The notes under the pieces were generated by a model that was not told where the DNA came from, did not search any database, and worked only from the letters and a program-made list of their open reading frames with translations. Both the position numbers and the translations under genes were made by a program. From assembly GCF_900090205.1 (NCBI RefSeq), contig NZ_LT607802.1, positions 3,684,548 through 3,748,547 on the forward strand: 64,000 nt of DNA. The letters are read 5' to 3'. Source of the DNA: Vogesella sp. LIG4. Its GTDB lineage: Bacteria; Pseudomonadota; Gammaproteobacteria; Burkholderiales; Chromobacteriaceae. Positions 8,677 through 17,110 of the stretch are shown piece after piece (the stretch's first letter is position 1; the number at the start of each line of letters is the position of its first letter).

Positions 8677-8820
8677 CATTTCTGCCGCCGAAAATATTGC
8701 AGGGCCGCGCCCCTACCCATCCACAGCTTGCGGCCCGGCGCAGCGAAGCCCAACGTTCACCGCGTCAAGCACCACATGGCGGGCAAAGGTTACAGGCCGT
8801 GCCCACCATCCAGGCATCAG

Positions 8821-8850
8821 CGATGGGCAGGCTACGCTTTGCCCACCCTA
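8821..8850. repeat. GGGCA...TGCCC repeat-like hairpin in a 230-base gene-free stretch
   Basis: GGGCAGGCTACGCTTTGCCC forms a short inverted repeat of the kind often dispersed in betaproteobacterial intergenic DNA. The rest of 8677-8871 shows no gene. Confidence 0.3.
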
Positions 8851-8871
8851 CACCAAGCCATCTACAACAAT

Positions 8872-9399
8872 TCAAGCCAGCAGCTGCTGCTCACTGGTTG
8901 CCAGGCTGTCCGCCAGCTGTCGCCAGTTGCCCGGCTCCGCACTGTGCTGCAAGGCGCGCAGCAGGAAGTGACAGCTGACGAACAGCGGCCGCAACCTGAG
9001 CTGCGCCTGTTGCAGCTGCTGCGGCAGGTTCTGCGCCAGCCGCGGCCACAGGTTCACCAGCCGCGCCAGCACTTCCGCCACCTGCTCCAGCTCGGCAAAC
9101 AGGCCGTGCGCCGGTTTGCCGCCAGCCAGCAGCACCCGCTCCTTCAGATCATCGATACGTTCCTGCAGCAGGCCAAGCAGCTGCGCCAGCGCGGCCGCCA
9201 GTTGCTCCGGCGTGGCCGCCTGCTGGCCCTGGCCGCCATCCGGGTCCAGCTGCAGCGCATGCTGCGCCAGAAGGGTGGCATGGAATTCGGCAGTTGCCTC
9301 GGCAGCGGCGGCAGGCGCCGCCGGCTGTCGCGGCAAGGGCGGATGGGGCAGCTTCGGGTTGATGGACTCGGACCCGCCCACCGGGTTGACGGGGTTCAT
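8872..9399 (-). CDS. hypothetical protein, Pro/Ala-rich N-terminus and helical C-terminus
   Basis: 175 residues from ATG 9399, chosen because AGGAG lies seven bases upstream; the frame extends nine codons further without a ribosome site. Residues ~1-40 are low-complexity (PHPPLPRQPAAPAAAAEATAE). The rest is leucine/glutamine-rich and probably alpha-helical (QLAAALAQLLGLLQERIDDLKERVLL, then LPQQLQQAQLRLRPLF). No family recognised. It lies downstream of ribA on the same strand with a 37-base gap, so it may be co-transcribed with it. Confidence 0.6.
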   Translation of the reverse strand: MNPVNPVGGSESINPKLPHPPLPRQPAAPAAAAEATAEFHATLLAQHALQLDPDGGQGQQAATPEQLAAALAQLLGLLQERIDDLKERVLLAGGKPAHGLFAELEQVAEVLARLVNLWPRLAQNLPQQLQQAQLRLRPLFVSCHFLLRALQHSAEPGNWRQLADSLATSEQQLLA

Positions 9400-9436
9400 G
9401 CCTTGCTCCTGTACGCAGGCCGGCACAGCAAACAGC

Positions 9437-10042
9437 TCAGAAGCCGAACAGATGCCCCAGCTTGGCCTGCTTGGTATTCAGGTAATGATCGTTGTACTCG
9501 TTGCGGCCAACCTGCAGCGGCACGCGCTCCAGCACATTGATGCCGGCCTGCTGCAGCGTGGCCACCTTGCGCGGGTTGTTTGTCATGATGCGCACCGCCG
9601 GCACGTTCAGCAGCGCCAGCATTTCGCGCGCAATGCGGAAGTCGCGCATATCGGCCGGAAAGCCCAGCTGCTCGTTGGCTTCCACCGTATCGGCGCCGCC
9701 ATCCTGCAGTTTGTAGGCGCGAATCTTGTTCAGCAGACCGATACCGCGCCCTTCCTGGCGCAGGTACAGCAATACGCCACGCCCTTCGCGGGCAATCGCC
9801 TCCAGCGCCGCCTCCAGCTGGAAGCCGCAGTCGCAGCGCAGCGAAAACAGCGCATCGCCGGTAAGGCATTCGGAATGGATGCGCGCCAGCGGCGCATCGC
9901 CCTGCAGCTCGCCCAGGGTCAGCGCCACATGCTCGCGACCACCCTCTTCCTCAAAGCCATGCATGTCGAACACGCCGAACGGGGTCGGCAACCGGCAGCT
10001 GGCAACCAGCGCAACGCGCGGTGCCTTTTCGGTTTGACTCAA
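9437..10042 (-). CDS. ribA: GTP cyclohydrolase II
   Basis: 201 residues. It converts GTP to 2,5-diamino-6-ribosylamino-pyrimidinone phosphate, the first step of riboflavin synthesis. The zinc site Cys59-x10-Cys70-x-Cys72 ([16 protein letters not shown]) is intact. [18 protein letters not shown] is the catalytic and GTP-binding segment, followed by [18 protein letters not shown] and the C-terminal TNNPRK. It is a stand-alone RibA and not a RibBA fusion. No other riboflavin gene is adjacent. Confidence 0.95.
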   Translation of the reverse strand: MSQTEKAPRVALVASCRLPTPFGVFDMHGFEEEGGREHVALTLGELQGDAPLARIHSECLTGDALFSLRCDCGFQLEAALEAIAREGRGVLLYLRQEGRGIGLLNKIRAYKLQDGGADTVEANEQLGFPADMRDFRIAREMLALLNVPAVRIMTNNPRKVATLQQAGINVLERVPLQVGRNEYNDHYLNTKQAKLGHLFGF

Positions 10043-10131
10043 AATCTACTCCGCTTATCCATATCAATGACAGCTACTGCATGGTAGCCAGCGCTGCCGC
10101 ACCTACAAAGCGCAAAGATTTGCAGGTTTTA

Positions 10132-10839
10132 TCAGAAATTTTCAACAGGGTTGGCCGCAAGCTCGGCAAAGGGTTGCACCAGCGCCAATGCCAGCGCGGC
10201 CAGTACCGTCTGCTTGTATTCATCAAAAAATCCGGCCCTGGCGTCTTCGGCATCCAGAATGCCCAGCACGCGGCCATCCGCCGCCAGCACCGGCAGGCAT
10301 ACTTCGCTCTGCACCCTGGGGTCGCACTCATAGTAGGCGCCACCGGCCTGCTGCCAGGCGCCCACGTCGGCGATCACCGCACCCTTGCCGCTCAAGCCTA
10401 CGCGGCTATTGTTACTGAACTGCGCAAACGCCTCGTCGAGCGGAAACTCCGCCCGGCTCGGCAGGCCGCGATAAGCCAGCTTCACCAGCCGAGCCGCGCC
10501 ATCGCGCTCGAAACGGCAATACACGCCCAGCCAGTCGGCCGGCACCAGCCGCAGCGCGGCCTGCACCAGCGCATCCAGCTGCCGCAGCCTGGCGCTGGCA
10601 TCGGCCGTGCGGCCACCCAGCCAGGGCGACAACTCGTACGGCGCCTCTTCCAGCTCGTCCACCAGCGAACAGCTGCCACCCTCGCCCAGCTTGGGCACCC
10701 GGTAGCTGAACAGCTCGTCCTCGCTGCGCGCCGCCGGCGGCTGTGCCAGCGAGGCTTCCAGTACGGCAACGGCCTGTTGCAGACTGGCAGCGGAAAGGTC
10801 CAGCTGAGCTTGTTGCAGGTAGCTTGCGGCACGAGACAT
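10132..10839 (-). CDS. GAF-domain protein related to free methionine-R-sulfoxide reductase
   Basis: 235 residues from ATG 10839 (GGAG nine bases upstream). A GAF domain spans about residues 75-225. The segment VIADVGAW...YYECDPRVQSEVCLPV...GRVLGILDAED closely follows the fRMsr pattern of E. coli YebR. From memory, YebR has three cysteines (84, 94, 118). Only the equivalent of Cys118 (YECD) is kept here; the other two positions are Leu/Pro-rich or Leu. It may therefore be a sensor GAF protein or use different resolving cysteines. The N-terminal ~70 residues are extra relative to fRMsr and unassigned. Confidence 0.65.
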   Translation of the reverse strand: MSRAASYLQQAQLDLSAASLQQAVAVLEASLAQPPAARSEDELFSYRVPKLGEGGSCSLVDELEEAPYELSPWLGGRTADASARLRQLDALVQAALRLVPADWLGVYCRFERDGAARLVKLAYRGLPSRAEFPLDEAFAQFSNNSRVGLSGKGAVIADVGAWQQAGGAYYECDPRVQSEVCLPVLAADGRVLGILDAEDARAGFFDEYKQTVLAALALALVQPFAELAANPVENF

Positions 10840-11041
10840 AGGGGGTGACTCCGGCAAAGTAATTTAGTCGGGTATTATCGCCCGTTTTGCCTGCCGGACT
10901 CCAGCCATATGCCCGCATACGGCGGAAAAACAAGGGAAGCGCCGCTGGCCAGGCCGGCCGCGGCAGATAGTGCCAAAAGCGCTCCGGCGCCAGAAGGCGC
11001 CGGATAGAGAGGAAAAGGCAGCCCGCGCAGGCGGTGCGCCG

Positions 11042-12232
11042 TCAGGCAGCGACCCGCTGCAGCCAGTCGCGATGCTCCACGTCACGCCCCACCAGGCGGT
11101 TGCGGCCATTCTGCTTGGCCTGGTACATGCGCATGTCGGCCAGCTTGAGCAGTTGCCGCCAGTCATAGCTGCCATCCTCGAACCATTCGGCAATGCCGAT
11201 GCTGGCGGTGATCGGCTCGCCATCCGGCCGCATGCCAAGGCCGCTGCGGCGCAGCCGTGCCAGCGCCTGCATCGCCTGGGCGGTAGTGGTATTGGGGAAC
11301 AGCAGCAGAAACTCCTCGCCCCCCCAGCGCACCAGCACATCGCCCTTGCGCAGCTCGCCCCCCACCCGCTCGGCCAGACCTTTCAGCGCCTGGTCGCCAA
11401 CGTGGTGACCGAACTTGTCGTTGATGGCCTTGAAATGATCGATATCGATGAAGGCCACGCACAGCGGGCTCTGGCAGCGCAGCGCCAGCGTGGCCTGCAG
11501 GTCCAGCACCTCTTCACCGCTGCGGCGCGAGAAGGCGCCGGTAAGCGGATCGCGCACCGCCTGCTGCACCAGCGCGATCATGAACGCCAGCTGGCTGATG
11601 CAGGCCAGCGCCGCCACGCCGGCAATCAGCACCTGCAGCCAGAAGCTGCCCCAGAACGACGGCCAGTCCACCGTCATCCACTCCAGCATGCCGCCCAGCA
11701 GGTGCGCCGACAGTGCCGGCAAGGCAAAGCCCATGCACTCGCTCAGCGACAGCGGAAAGATCGCCAGCCCCGCCAGCAGCACGAAGGGCAGGAAGGCGTA
11801 GCCGGTACCGATGGCAGCCGAGACCCCTTCCAGGTGATAGTTCAGCAGCAGCAGGTGCGATACCACGTAGAACAGCGACGGAATGGCGAACAGGCATGCC
11901 ATGCCACCCCAGGCCTGCACCAGCGTCGCACTGGCGCGGTAGTGGCGGTAGAGCAGGAAGAAGGCCGCCGACGCCAGCAGGCGCAGCAATGCCAGCTTCA
12001 GGCTCAGCCCCCAGGGCAAGGTGGCCAGATCGACCACGATCCACAGCGGGGTGAGGATGCCGAACAGGCAGGCCACCAGCCGCACGCGATTGACGATGAT
12101 GCGCGCACGGCGGCCACTCATCAGCGGCATGTGCCCCTGCGGTGTCAGCAACCAGCCCGCCTCGCTGTCATTGATCTCGCCAGGCAACAGCCCTACCAAC
12201 TTGTGCCACAACTGGCTGGACAAACTGCTCAT
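11042..12232 (-). CDS. membrane diguanylate cyclase (GGDEF)
   Basis: 396 residues. Six or seven hydrophobic helices occupy residues ~45-225, with no recognisable sensor family. A GGDEF domain fills residues 228-385. The active site is GGEEF (304-308). The inhibitory I-site RKGD (295-298) lies five residues before it, so both cyclic-di-GMP synthesis and product inhibition are expected. FIDIDHFKAINDKFGHHVGD carries the metal-binding Asp. No partner gene is adjacent. It is expected to act at the inner membrane on biofilm or motility control. Confidence 0.9.
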   Translation of the reverse strand: MSSLSSQLWHKLVGLLPGEINDSEAGWLLTPQGHMPLMSGRRARIIVNRVRLVACLFGILTPLWIVVDLATLPWGLSLKLALLRLLASAAFFLLYRHYRASATLVQAWGGMACLFAIPSLFYVVSHLLLLNYHLEGVSAAIGTGYAFLPFVLLAGLAIFPLSLSECMGFALPALSAHLLGGMLEWMTVDWPSFWGSFWLQVLIAGVAALACISQLAFMIALVQQAVRDPLTGAFSRRSGEEVLDLQATLALRCQSPLCVAFIDIDHFKAINDKFGHHVGDQALKGLAERVGGELRKGDVLVRWGGEEFLLLFPNTTTAQAMQALARLRRSGLGMRPDGEPITASIGIAEWFEDGSYDWRQLLKLADMRMYQAKQNGRNRLVGRDVEHRDWLQRVAA

Positions 12233-12325
12233 CGGCCATTCCTCATTAAGTGGCCGAAATTATCGACACTGTTGCCCGCCCAAGGGTTTGCCTCAGATCA
12301 ACATCACCGCAATACAGCACAAACA

Positions 12326-12356
12326 AAAACGGCACCACCGCAGGTGATGCCGTTTT
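12326..12356 (-). terminator. terminator after the alanine racemase gene
   Basis: Fourteen-base arms at 12326-12339 and 12343-12356 (AAAACGGC... / ...GCCGTTTT) with one mismatch and a three-base loop. Read on the minus strand it lies just after the racemase stop and ends in TTTTTG. Confidence 0.8.
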
Positions 12357-12374
12357 GATGACGAAAATGTTGCG

Positions 12375-13442
12375 TCAAGCGTACACAAAATGCGCGCGTT
12401 TTACATTGCACAGCAGTTCGTAGCTGATGGTCCCGGCCTTGGCGGCCACGTCGTTCACGCTGATGCTGTCACCCCACAGCTCCACTTCGCTGCCCACGCC
12501 GGCCTGCGGCAGGTCGGTCAGATCAACGGTCATCATGTCCATGGACACACGGCCGATCACCTGGCTCTTCACACCGTCGATCAGCACCGGGCTGCCGGTG
12601 GATGCCAGCCGCGGGTAGCCGTCGGCATAGCCGCAGGCCATCAGGCCGACACGGGTTGGCCGCACGGTGACGAAGCTGGCGCCATAGCCTACCGGCTCGC
12701 CCACACCCAGCTCGCGCACGCCGAAGATACGGGTGGAAAGCCGCATCACCGGCTTGAGCCCGGCGGCGGACGGGTGGCCGTCCGGCAGCGGCGAGGAGCC
12801 GTACAGCATGATGCCCGGGCGGCCCCAGTCGCGGTGCGCGCGCTCGTGGATCATGATGCCGGCGGAGTTGGCCACACTCACGTCGCCCTCCAGGCCGGCG
12901 GTGGCGGCATCGAAGGTGGCGATCTGCGCCGCGGTGGCGTCGCAGCCCGGCTCATCGGCGCGGGCGAAGTGAGTCATCTTCACGATGGCATCCACCTTGC
13001 CGCTGGCCAGCAGGCGCTGGTGGGCGGCGGCGTAGTCGGCCGGGAAGAAGCCGGCGCGGTGCATGCCGGAATCCATCTTCAGCCACACGCGATACGGCTT
13101 GTCGGCCGGTGCGGCCAACAGCATTTCCATCTGCTCGCGGCTTTGCACCACCAGCCACAGGTCGTGCGCCTGCACCTCGGCCAGTTCGGCCTGCTCGAAC
13201 ACGCCTTCCAGCAGCAGGATCGGGCCGGTGATGCCGCCGGCGCGCAGCTGCAGCGCTTCTTCCAGGCAGGCCACGGCAAAGCCGTCGGCCACGTCAGCCA
13301 CCGCCTGGGCGCAGCGCACCGCGCCGTGGCCGTAGGCATTGGCCTTCACCACGGCCAGCGCGCGGCCGCCGTGGCGCTGGCGGGCCAGCAGATAGTTATG
13401 ACGGAAATGATCCAGACGAACGTGGGCAATCAGGGGACGCAT
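12375..13442 (-). CDS. alr: alanine racemase (Alr/DadX)
   Basis: 355 residues from ATG 13442, the usual family start (MRPLIAHVRLDHFRHNYLLA). It interconverts L- and D-alanine with PLP. Lys33 in AVVKANAYGHG is the PLP lysine, and the catalytic Tyr lies in PVGYGASFV near residue 250. The gene follows dadA on the same strand, as in dad operons where DadX feeds D-alanine to the dehydrogenase. A terminator-like hairpin (13474-13501) separates the two. As the only racemase in the window it might also supply cell-wall D-alanine. Confidence 0.95.
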   Translation of the reverse strand: MRPLIAHVRLDHFRHNYLLARQRHGGRALAVVKANAYGHGAVRCAQAVADVADGFAVACLEEALQLRAGGITGPILLLEGVFEQAELAEVQAHDLWLVVQSREQMEMLLAAPADKPYRVWLKMDSGMHRAGFFPADYAAAHQRLLASGKVDAIVKMTHFARADEPGCDATAAQIATFDAATAGLEGDVSVANSAGIMIHERAHRDWGRPGIMLYGSSPLPDGHPSAAGLKPVMRLSTRIFGVRELGVGEPVGYGASFVTVRPTRVGLMACGYADGYPRLASTGSPVLIDGVKSQVIGRVSMDMMTVDLTDLPQAGVGSEVELWGDSISVNDVAAKAGTISYELLCNVKRAHFVYA

Positions 13443-13473
13443 ATCGGGCTTCTTGGAATCTGATGGTGACGGA

Positions 13474-13501
13474 CAAGAAAAATCCCGCCGCGCGCGGCGG
13501 G
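13474..13501 (-). terminator. terminator hairpin between dadA and alr
   Basis: CCCGCCGCG (13484-13492) and CGCGGCGGG (13493-13501) form a perfect 18-base palindrome. On the minus strand it is followed by ATTTTTCTTG and, about 30 bases later, by the alr start codon. It should weaken dadA-to-alr readthrough. Confidence 0.7.
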
Positions 13502-13612
13502 CCACCAAGGCTGCCGGTGCGCTGGCAGCAATGAACTTGTGACCGTACTGCGGGGCAGGAATTCACACCCGTTCACGGTTCGCAGAACCGGGAACGGGCG
13601 CTCGGGCAGTGA

Positions 13613-14920
13613 TCAGGCCTTGGCCAGTACCGGGGTCTGCATCGGTACCACCAGGGTCTGGCCGGACTTGGCGTAACGCTGCATGGACAGGCCATCCACG
13701 CTGATTTCCGGCTTGGCGCCAACAATCTGGTCGGCCAGCACTTTGCCGGAACCGGCACACATGGTCCAGCCCAGCGTGCCGTGGCCGGTGTTCAGCGACA
13801 GGTTGCCAAAACGGGTGCCGCCGATGATCGGGGTGCCGTCCGGCGTCATCGGGCGCAGGCCGGTCCAGAACTCGGCGCGGGACACATCGCCGCCGTCCGG
13901 GTACAGATCGGTAACCACCATTTCCAGGGTGGCGCGGCGCTTCGGGTTCAGGCTCAGGTCGAAACCGGCCAGCTCGGCCATGCCGCCCACGCGGATACGG
14001 TTGTCAAAGCGGGTGATGGCGATCTTGTAGGTTTCGTCCAGCACGGTGGATACCGGCGCGCCCTTGGCATTGGTGATGGGCACGGTCAGCGAGTAGCCCT
14101 TCACCGGGTAAACCGGGATGTCGATGCCCAGCGCCTTCACCATGTCGCGCGAGTAGCTGCCGGTGGCCACTACGTAGTGGTCGGCGGTCAGCACTTCGCC
14201 ATCCACGCGCACGCCGGTCACCTTGTCGCCATAGGTGTTGATGCCGTCGATGCTCTTGCCCCACAGGAACTTCACGCCCTGCTGCTCGCACATCTCGGCC
14301 AGCAGGGTGGTGAACAGCTGGCAGTCACCGGTATCGTCGTTGGGCAGGCGCAGGCCGCCCTTGAGCTTGTGCTTGGTCTTGGCCAGCGCCGGCTCGATGC
14401 GGGCACAGCCGTCGGCGTCCAGCACCTGGTATTCCACGCCGCACTCTTTCAGCACTTCGATGTCCTTGCCCATGGCGTCCACCTGCTGCTGGCTGCGGAA
14501 CAGCTGCAGAGTGCCGCCGCTGCGGCCTTCGAAGTTGATGCCGGTTTCGGCCTTCAGTTCGCGGATCTTGTCGCGGCTGTACTCCGCCAGGCGCATCATG
14601 CGGCCCTTGTTGACGTTGTAAGCCTCGTAGTTGCAGTTGGCGAACATGCGCGCCATCCACTCCCACTGGTAGGTGCTGCCGTCCACGCGGATAGCCAGCG
14701 GGGCGTGCTTCTGGAACAGCCACTTCAGCGCTTTCATCGGGATGCCCGGCGCCGCCCACGGTGCAGCGTAGCCCGGGGAAATCTGGCCGGCGTTACCGAA
14801 GCTGGTTTCCAGCGCCGGGCCCGGCTGACGTTCGATCACGGTCACATCCACACCAGCCTTGGCCAGATACCATGCGGTGGAAATACCAACGACACCACCA
14901 CCCAATACGATGACTTTCAT
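13613..14920 (-). CDS. dadA: D-amino acid dehydrogenase small subunit
   Basis: 435 residues; ATG 14920 gives the standard N-terminus [23 protein letters not shown] with the FAD GxGxxG loop at residues 7-12. It oxidises D-alanine and other D-amino acids to 2-oxo acids at the inner membrane, passing electrons to quinone. [23 protein letters not shown] is the DadA signature. The C-terminal [19 protein letters not shown] closes the FAD fold. It is divergent from the Lrp-type gene at 15089. The shared 168-base region holds a palindromic Lrp-like operator. A second hairpin (arms CCCGTTC/GAACGGG, about 13568-13596) follows the stop. Confidence 0.95.
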   Translation of the reverse strand: MKVIVLGGGVVGISTAWYLAKAGVDVTVIERQPGPALETSFGNAGQISPGYAAPWAAPGIPMKALKWLFQKHAPLAIRVDGSTYQWEWMARMFANCNYEAYNVNKGRMMRLAEYSRDKIRELKAETGINFEGRSGGTLQLFRSQQQVDAMGKDIEVLKECGVEYQVLDADGCARIEPALAKTKHKLKGGLRLPNDDTGDCQLFTTLLAEMCEQQGVKFLWGKSIDGINTYGDKVTGVRVDGEVLTADHYVVATGSYSRDMVKALGIDIPVYPVKGYSLTVPITNAKGAPVSTVLDETYKIAITRFDNRIRVGGMAELAGFDLSLNPKRRATLEMVVTDLYPDGGDVSRAEFWTGLRPMTPDGTPIIGGTRFGNLSLNTGHGTLGWTMCAGSGKVLADQIVGAKPEISVDGLSMQRYAKSGQTLVVPMQTPVLAKA

Positions 14921-15031
14921 GCGCTTCTCCGTAACCTTTCCCCGCGGGAAACCCCGCTTGCTTGCTGTGTATTTTGCCGCCTGGACGACGTTCAGTGATT
15001 TTGCGTAGTATATTGAGAGAAACGCAGTTTT

Positions 15032-15094
15032 TTTCACTTAGTTTCACTATACATGTAGTGAAATTTCTTCTGAAAATCGGTATTCATAGTGAAA
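15032..15094. promoter_or_regulatory. Lrp-type operator region between dadA and the regulator gene
   Basis: TTTCACTA (15042-15049) and TAGTGAAA (15056-15063) are perfect inverted repeats with six bases between. A further direct half-site TTTCACT lies at 15032-15038. Another AGTGAAA half-site (15088-15094) overlaps the regulator's GTG start. The series of half-sites about 10 and 31 bases apart suits cooperative binding of an Lrp octamer, giving autoregulation and alanine-dependent control of dadA. Confidence 0.65.
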
Positions 15095-15586
15095 TCGCAA
15101 CGCACAATTGGCACAAGCCAGCGCCAGCTTGACCGCACCGACCTGAAGATCCTGCAGCACCTGCAGGCCAATGCCCGCATATCGATGACCGAGCTGGCCG
15201 ACAAGGTGGGCCTGTCCACCACACCGTGCACCGAACGGGTGCGCCGGCTGGAACGCGACGGCGTGATCGAGGGCTACCATGCGCGCCTCAACCCGCAGGC
15301 ACTGGGCGCCAGCCTGCTGGTATTCGTGGAGATCAAGCTGTCCGCCAAATCCGGCGACATCTTCGACGCCTTCCGCCGCGAGGTGCAGAAGCTGCCGGAC
15401 GTGCTGGAATGCCACCTGGTCTCCGGCGAGTACGACTACCTGCTCAAGGTGCGGCTGCCGGACATGTCGATGTATCGCCAGGTGCTGGGCGACATCCTGC
15501 TCAAGCTGCCGCAGGCCAACGAGTCGCGCAGCTACGTGGTAATGGAGGAAGTGAAGGAAACCGCCATCCTGCCGCTGGGCAACTAG
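15089..15586 (+). CDS. Lrp/AsnC-family regulator (probable DadR/Lrp)
   Basis: 165 residues starting at GTG 15089. The N-terminal HTH_AsnC domain (LDRTDLKILQHLQANARISMTELADKVGLSTTPCTERVRRLERDG) is canonical for Lrp. The C-terminal RAM/AsnC effector domain follows (GASLLVFVEIKL, then CHLVSGEYDYLLKVRLPD with the GEYD ligand loop). No strong ribosome site precedes the start, and the start codon lies inside a predicted operator half-site, which fits tight autoregulation. Position opposite dadA suggests it is the alanine-responsive activator DadR or a global Lrp. Confidence 0.88.
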   Translation: MKSQRTIGTSQRQLDRTDLKILQHLQANARISMTELADKVGLSTTPCTERVRRLERDGVIEGYHARLNPQALGASLLVFVEIKLSAKSGDIFDAFRREVQKLPDVLECHLVSGEYDYLLKVRLPDMSMYRQVLGDILLKLPQANESRSYVVMEEVKETAILPLGN

Positions 15587-15640
15587 CGCGCACCAAAGCG
15601 GCGCAAGCGCCTGATTACGCACCGCTTTAACACACTACAG

Positions 15641-15695
15641 GCACCAAAATGGCACCTCATCCGGCATAAACCGCAGGCAGGCGCCATTTTGGTGA
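15641..15695 (+). promoter_or_regulatory. two NtrC-like enhancer sites upstream of the ammonium transporter
   Basis: GCACCAAAATGGCAC (15641-15655) and GCGCCATTTTGGTGA (15681-15695) each resemble the NtrC palindrome GCACC-N5-GGTGC, with one or two mismatches in one arm. They are 40 bases apart, about four helical turns, which suits cooperative NtrC binding. Confidence 0.6.
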
Positions 15696-15697
15696 GC

Positions 15698-15712
15698 TGG
15701 CACCGAAATTGC
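15698..15712 (+). promoter_or_regulatory. sigma-54 promoter of the ammonium transporter gene
   Basis: TGGCAC (15698-15703), five bases, TTGC (15709-15712): a close match to the -24/-12 consensus. Predicted start near 15723, 32 bases before the ATG. Confidence 0.85.
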
Positions 15713-15754
15713 TCATAGACGCCCCAATATCATGCATAACAACGGGACGCCCTG

Positions 15755-16954
15755 ATGACCGCCATTTCTCCGAATGACGTGCTGTTTCTGCTGCTTGGCG
15801 CGGTAATGATCCTGGCCATGCACGCCGGCTTTGCCTTTCTGGAACTGGGCACGGTGCGCAAGAAGAACCAGGTCAATGCGCTGGTGAAAATCCTCACCGA
15901 CTTTGCCGTTTCCGCCATCGCCTACTTCTTCGTAGGCTACAGCGTGGCCTACGGCGTGAATTTCCTGGGCGACGTGAACCACATCAGCCAGCACAGCGGT
16001 TACGAGCTGGTGAAATTCTTCTTCCTGCTCACCTTCGCCGCTGCCATTCCCGCCATCGTCTCCGGCGGCATTGCCGAGCGCGCCAAATTCCACCCGCAAT
16101 CCGCCGCCACCTTCCTGCTGGTGGGCCTGGTGTACCCGTTCTTCGAAGGCATTGCCTGGAACGGCCACTACGGCGTGCAGGGCTGGCTTGCGGCCAACCT
16201 TGGCGCCCCGTTCCACGACTTTGCCGGCTCGGTGGTGGTGCATGCGGTGGGCGGCTGGATCGGTCTCGCCGCCGTGCTGCACCTGGGCGCGCGCCGTGGC
16301 CGCTACAGCAAGGAAGGCCGCATTGCCGCACATCCGCCCTCTTCCATCCCCTTCCTGGCGCTGGGCGCGTGGATCCTGATCGTGGGCTGGTTCGGCTTCA
16401 ACGTGATGAGCGCGCAGAAGATCGCCGGCATCTCCGGCCTGGTGGCCATCAACTCGCTGATGGCCATGGTGGGCGGCACGCTGACCGCGATGTGGCTGGG
16501 CAAGAACGACCCGGGCTTCATCCACAACGGCCCGCTGGCCGGCCTGGTGGCGGTATGCGCCGGCTCCGACATCATGCATCCGGTGGGTGCGCTGGTAGTG
16601 GGCGGCGTGGCCGGCGCCATGTTCGTGTGGCTGTTCACCCTGACGCAGAACCGCTGGAAGATCGACGACGTGCTGGGCGTATGGCCGCTGCACGGCCTGT
16701 GCGGCGCCTGGGGCGGCGTGGCCGCCGGCATCTTCGGCCAGCACTTGCTGGGCGGCGCCGGTGGCGTGAGCCTCTTCTCGCAGCTTGCCGGCACCCTGGG
16801 CGGCATCGCCGTGGGCTTTGGCGGCGGCTACCTGGTGTACGGCCTGCTCAAGCACAGCGTGGGCATCCGCCTGAGCGACGAGGAGGAATTCAACGGTGCC
16901 GACCTGTCCATCCATCAGATCACCGCCACCCCGGAGCGGGAGAGCAACTGGTAA
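15755..16954 (+). CDS. amt: ammonium transporter (Amt family)
   Basis: 399 residues with eleven membrane spans. It lets ammonia/ammonium cross the inner membrane when nitrogen is scarce. Family signatures include FLELGTVRKKNQVN near residue 30, DFAGSVVVHAVGGWIGLAA with the first pore His, and a later VLGVWPLHGLCGAWGGVAAGIFG with the second pore His. The sigma-54 promoter and NtrC-like sites show nitrogen control. Unusually, no glnK (PII) gene is adjacent, although Amt is normally gated by PII. A terminator follows at 16984-17024. Confidence 0.95.
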   Translation: MTAISPNDVLFLLLGAVMILAMHAGFAFLELGTVRKKNQVNALVKILTDFAVSAIAYFFVGYSVAYGVNFLGDVNHISQHSGYELVKFFFLLTFAAAIPAIVSGGIAERAKFHPQSAATFLLVGLVYPFFEGIAWNGHYGVQGWLAANLGAPFHDFAGSVVVHAVGGWIGLAAVLHLGARRGRYSKEGRIAAHPPSSIPFLALGAWILIVGWFGFNVMSAQKIAGISGLVAINSLMAMVGGTLTAMWLGKNDPGFIHNGPLAGLVAVCAGSDIMHPVGALVVGGVAGAMFVWLFTLTQNRWKIDDVLGVWPLHGLCGAWGGVAAGIFGQHLLGGAGGVSLFSQLAGTLGGIAVGFGGGYLVYGLLKHSVGIRLSDEEEFNGADLSIHQITATPERESNW

Positions 16955-16983
16955 CAGCACTGCCGGCACGCCACGACCTCAAC

Positions 16984-17024
16984 GCAAAACCGCCACACTC
17001 CAGACCGGAGGTGGCGGTTTTTGC
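16984..17024 (+). terminator. terminator after amt
   Basis: GCAAAACCGCCAC (16984-16996) pairs with GTGGCGGTTTTTGC (17011-17024), ending in a T run. Confidence 0.85.
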
Positions 17025-17058
17025 ATGCAGCCAACGTTGGCCGCAAGCCCTGGCACAA

Positions 17059-17089
17059 AAAAACACGGCCCATAGCGGGCCGTGTTTTT
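17059..17089 (-). terminator. bidirectional terminator between amt and the EAL/HDOD gene
   Basis: Perfect 13-bp stem AAAAACACGGCCC (17059-17071) / GGGCCGTGTTTTT (17077-17089). It has A and T tracts on both sides, so it can serve both convergent genes. Confidence 0.9.
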
Positions 17090-17110
17090 GGCAGTACATA
17101 GCGCGCCGCG

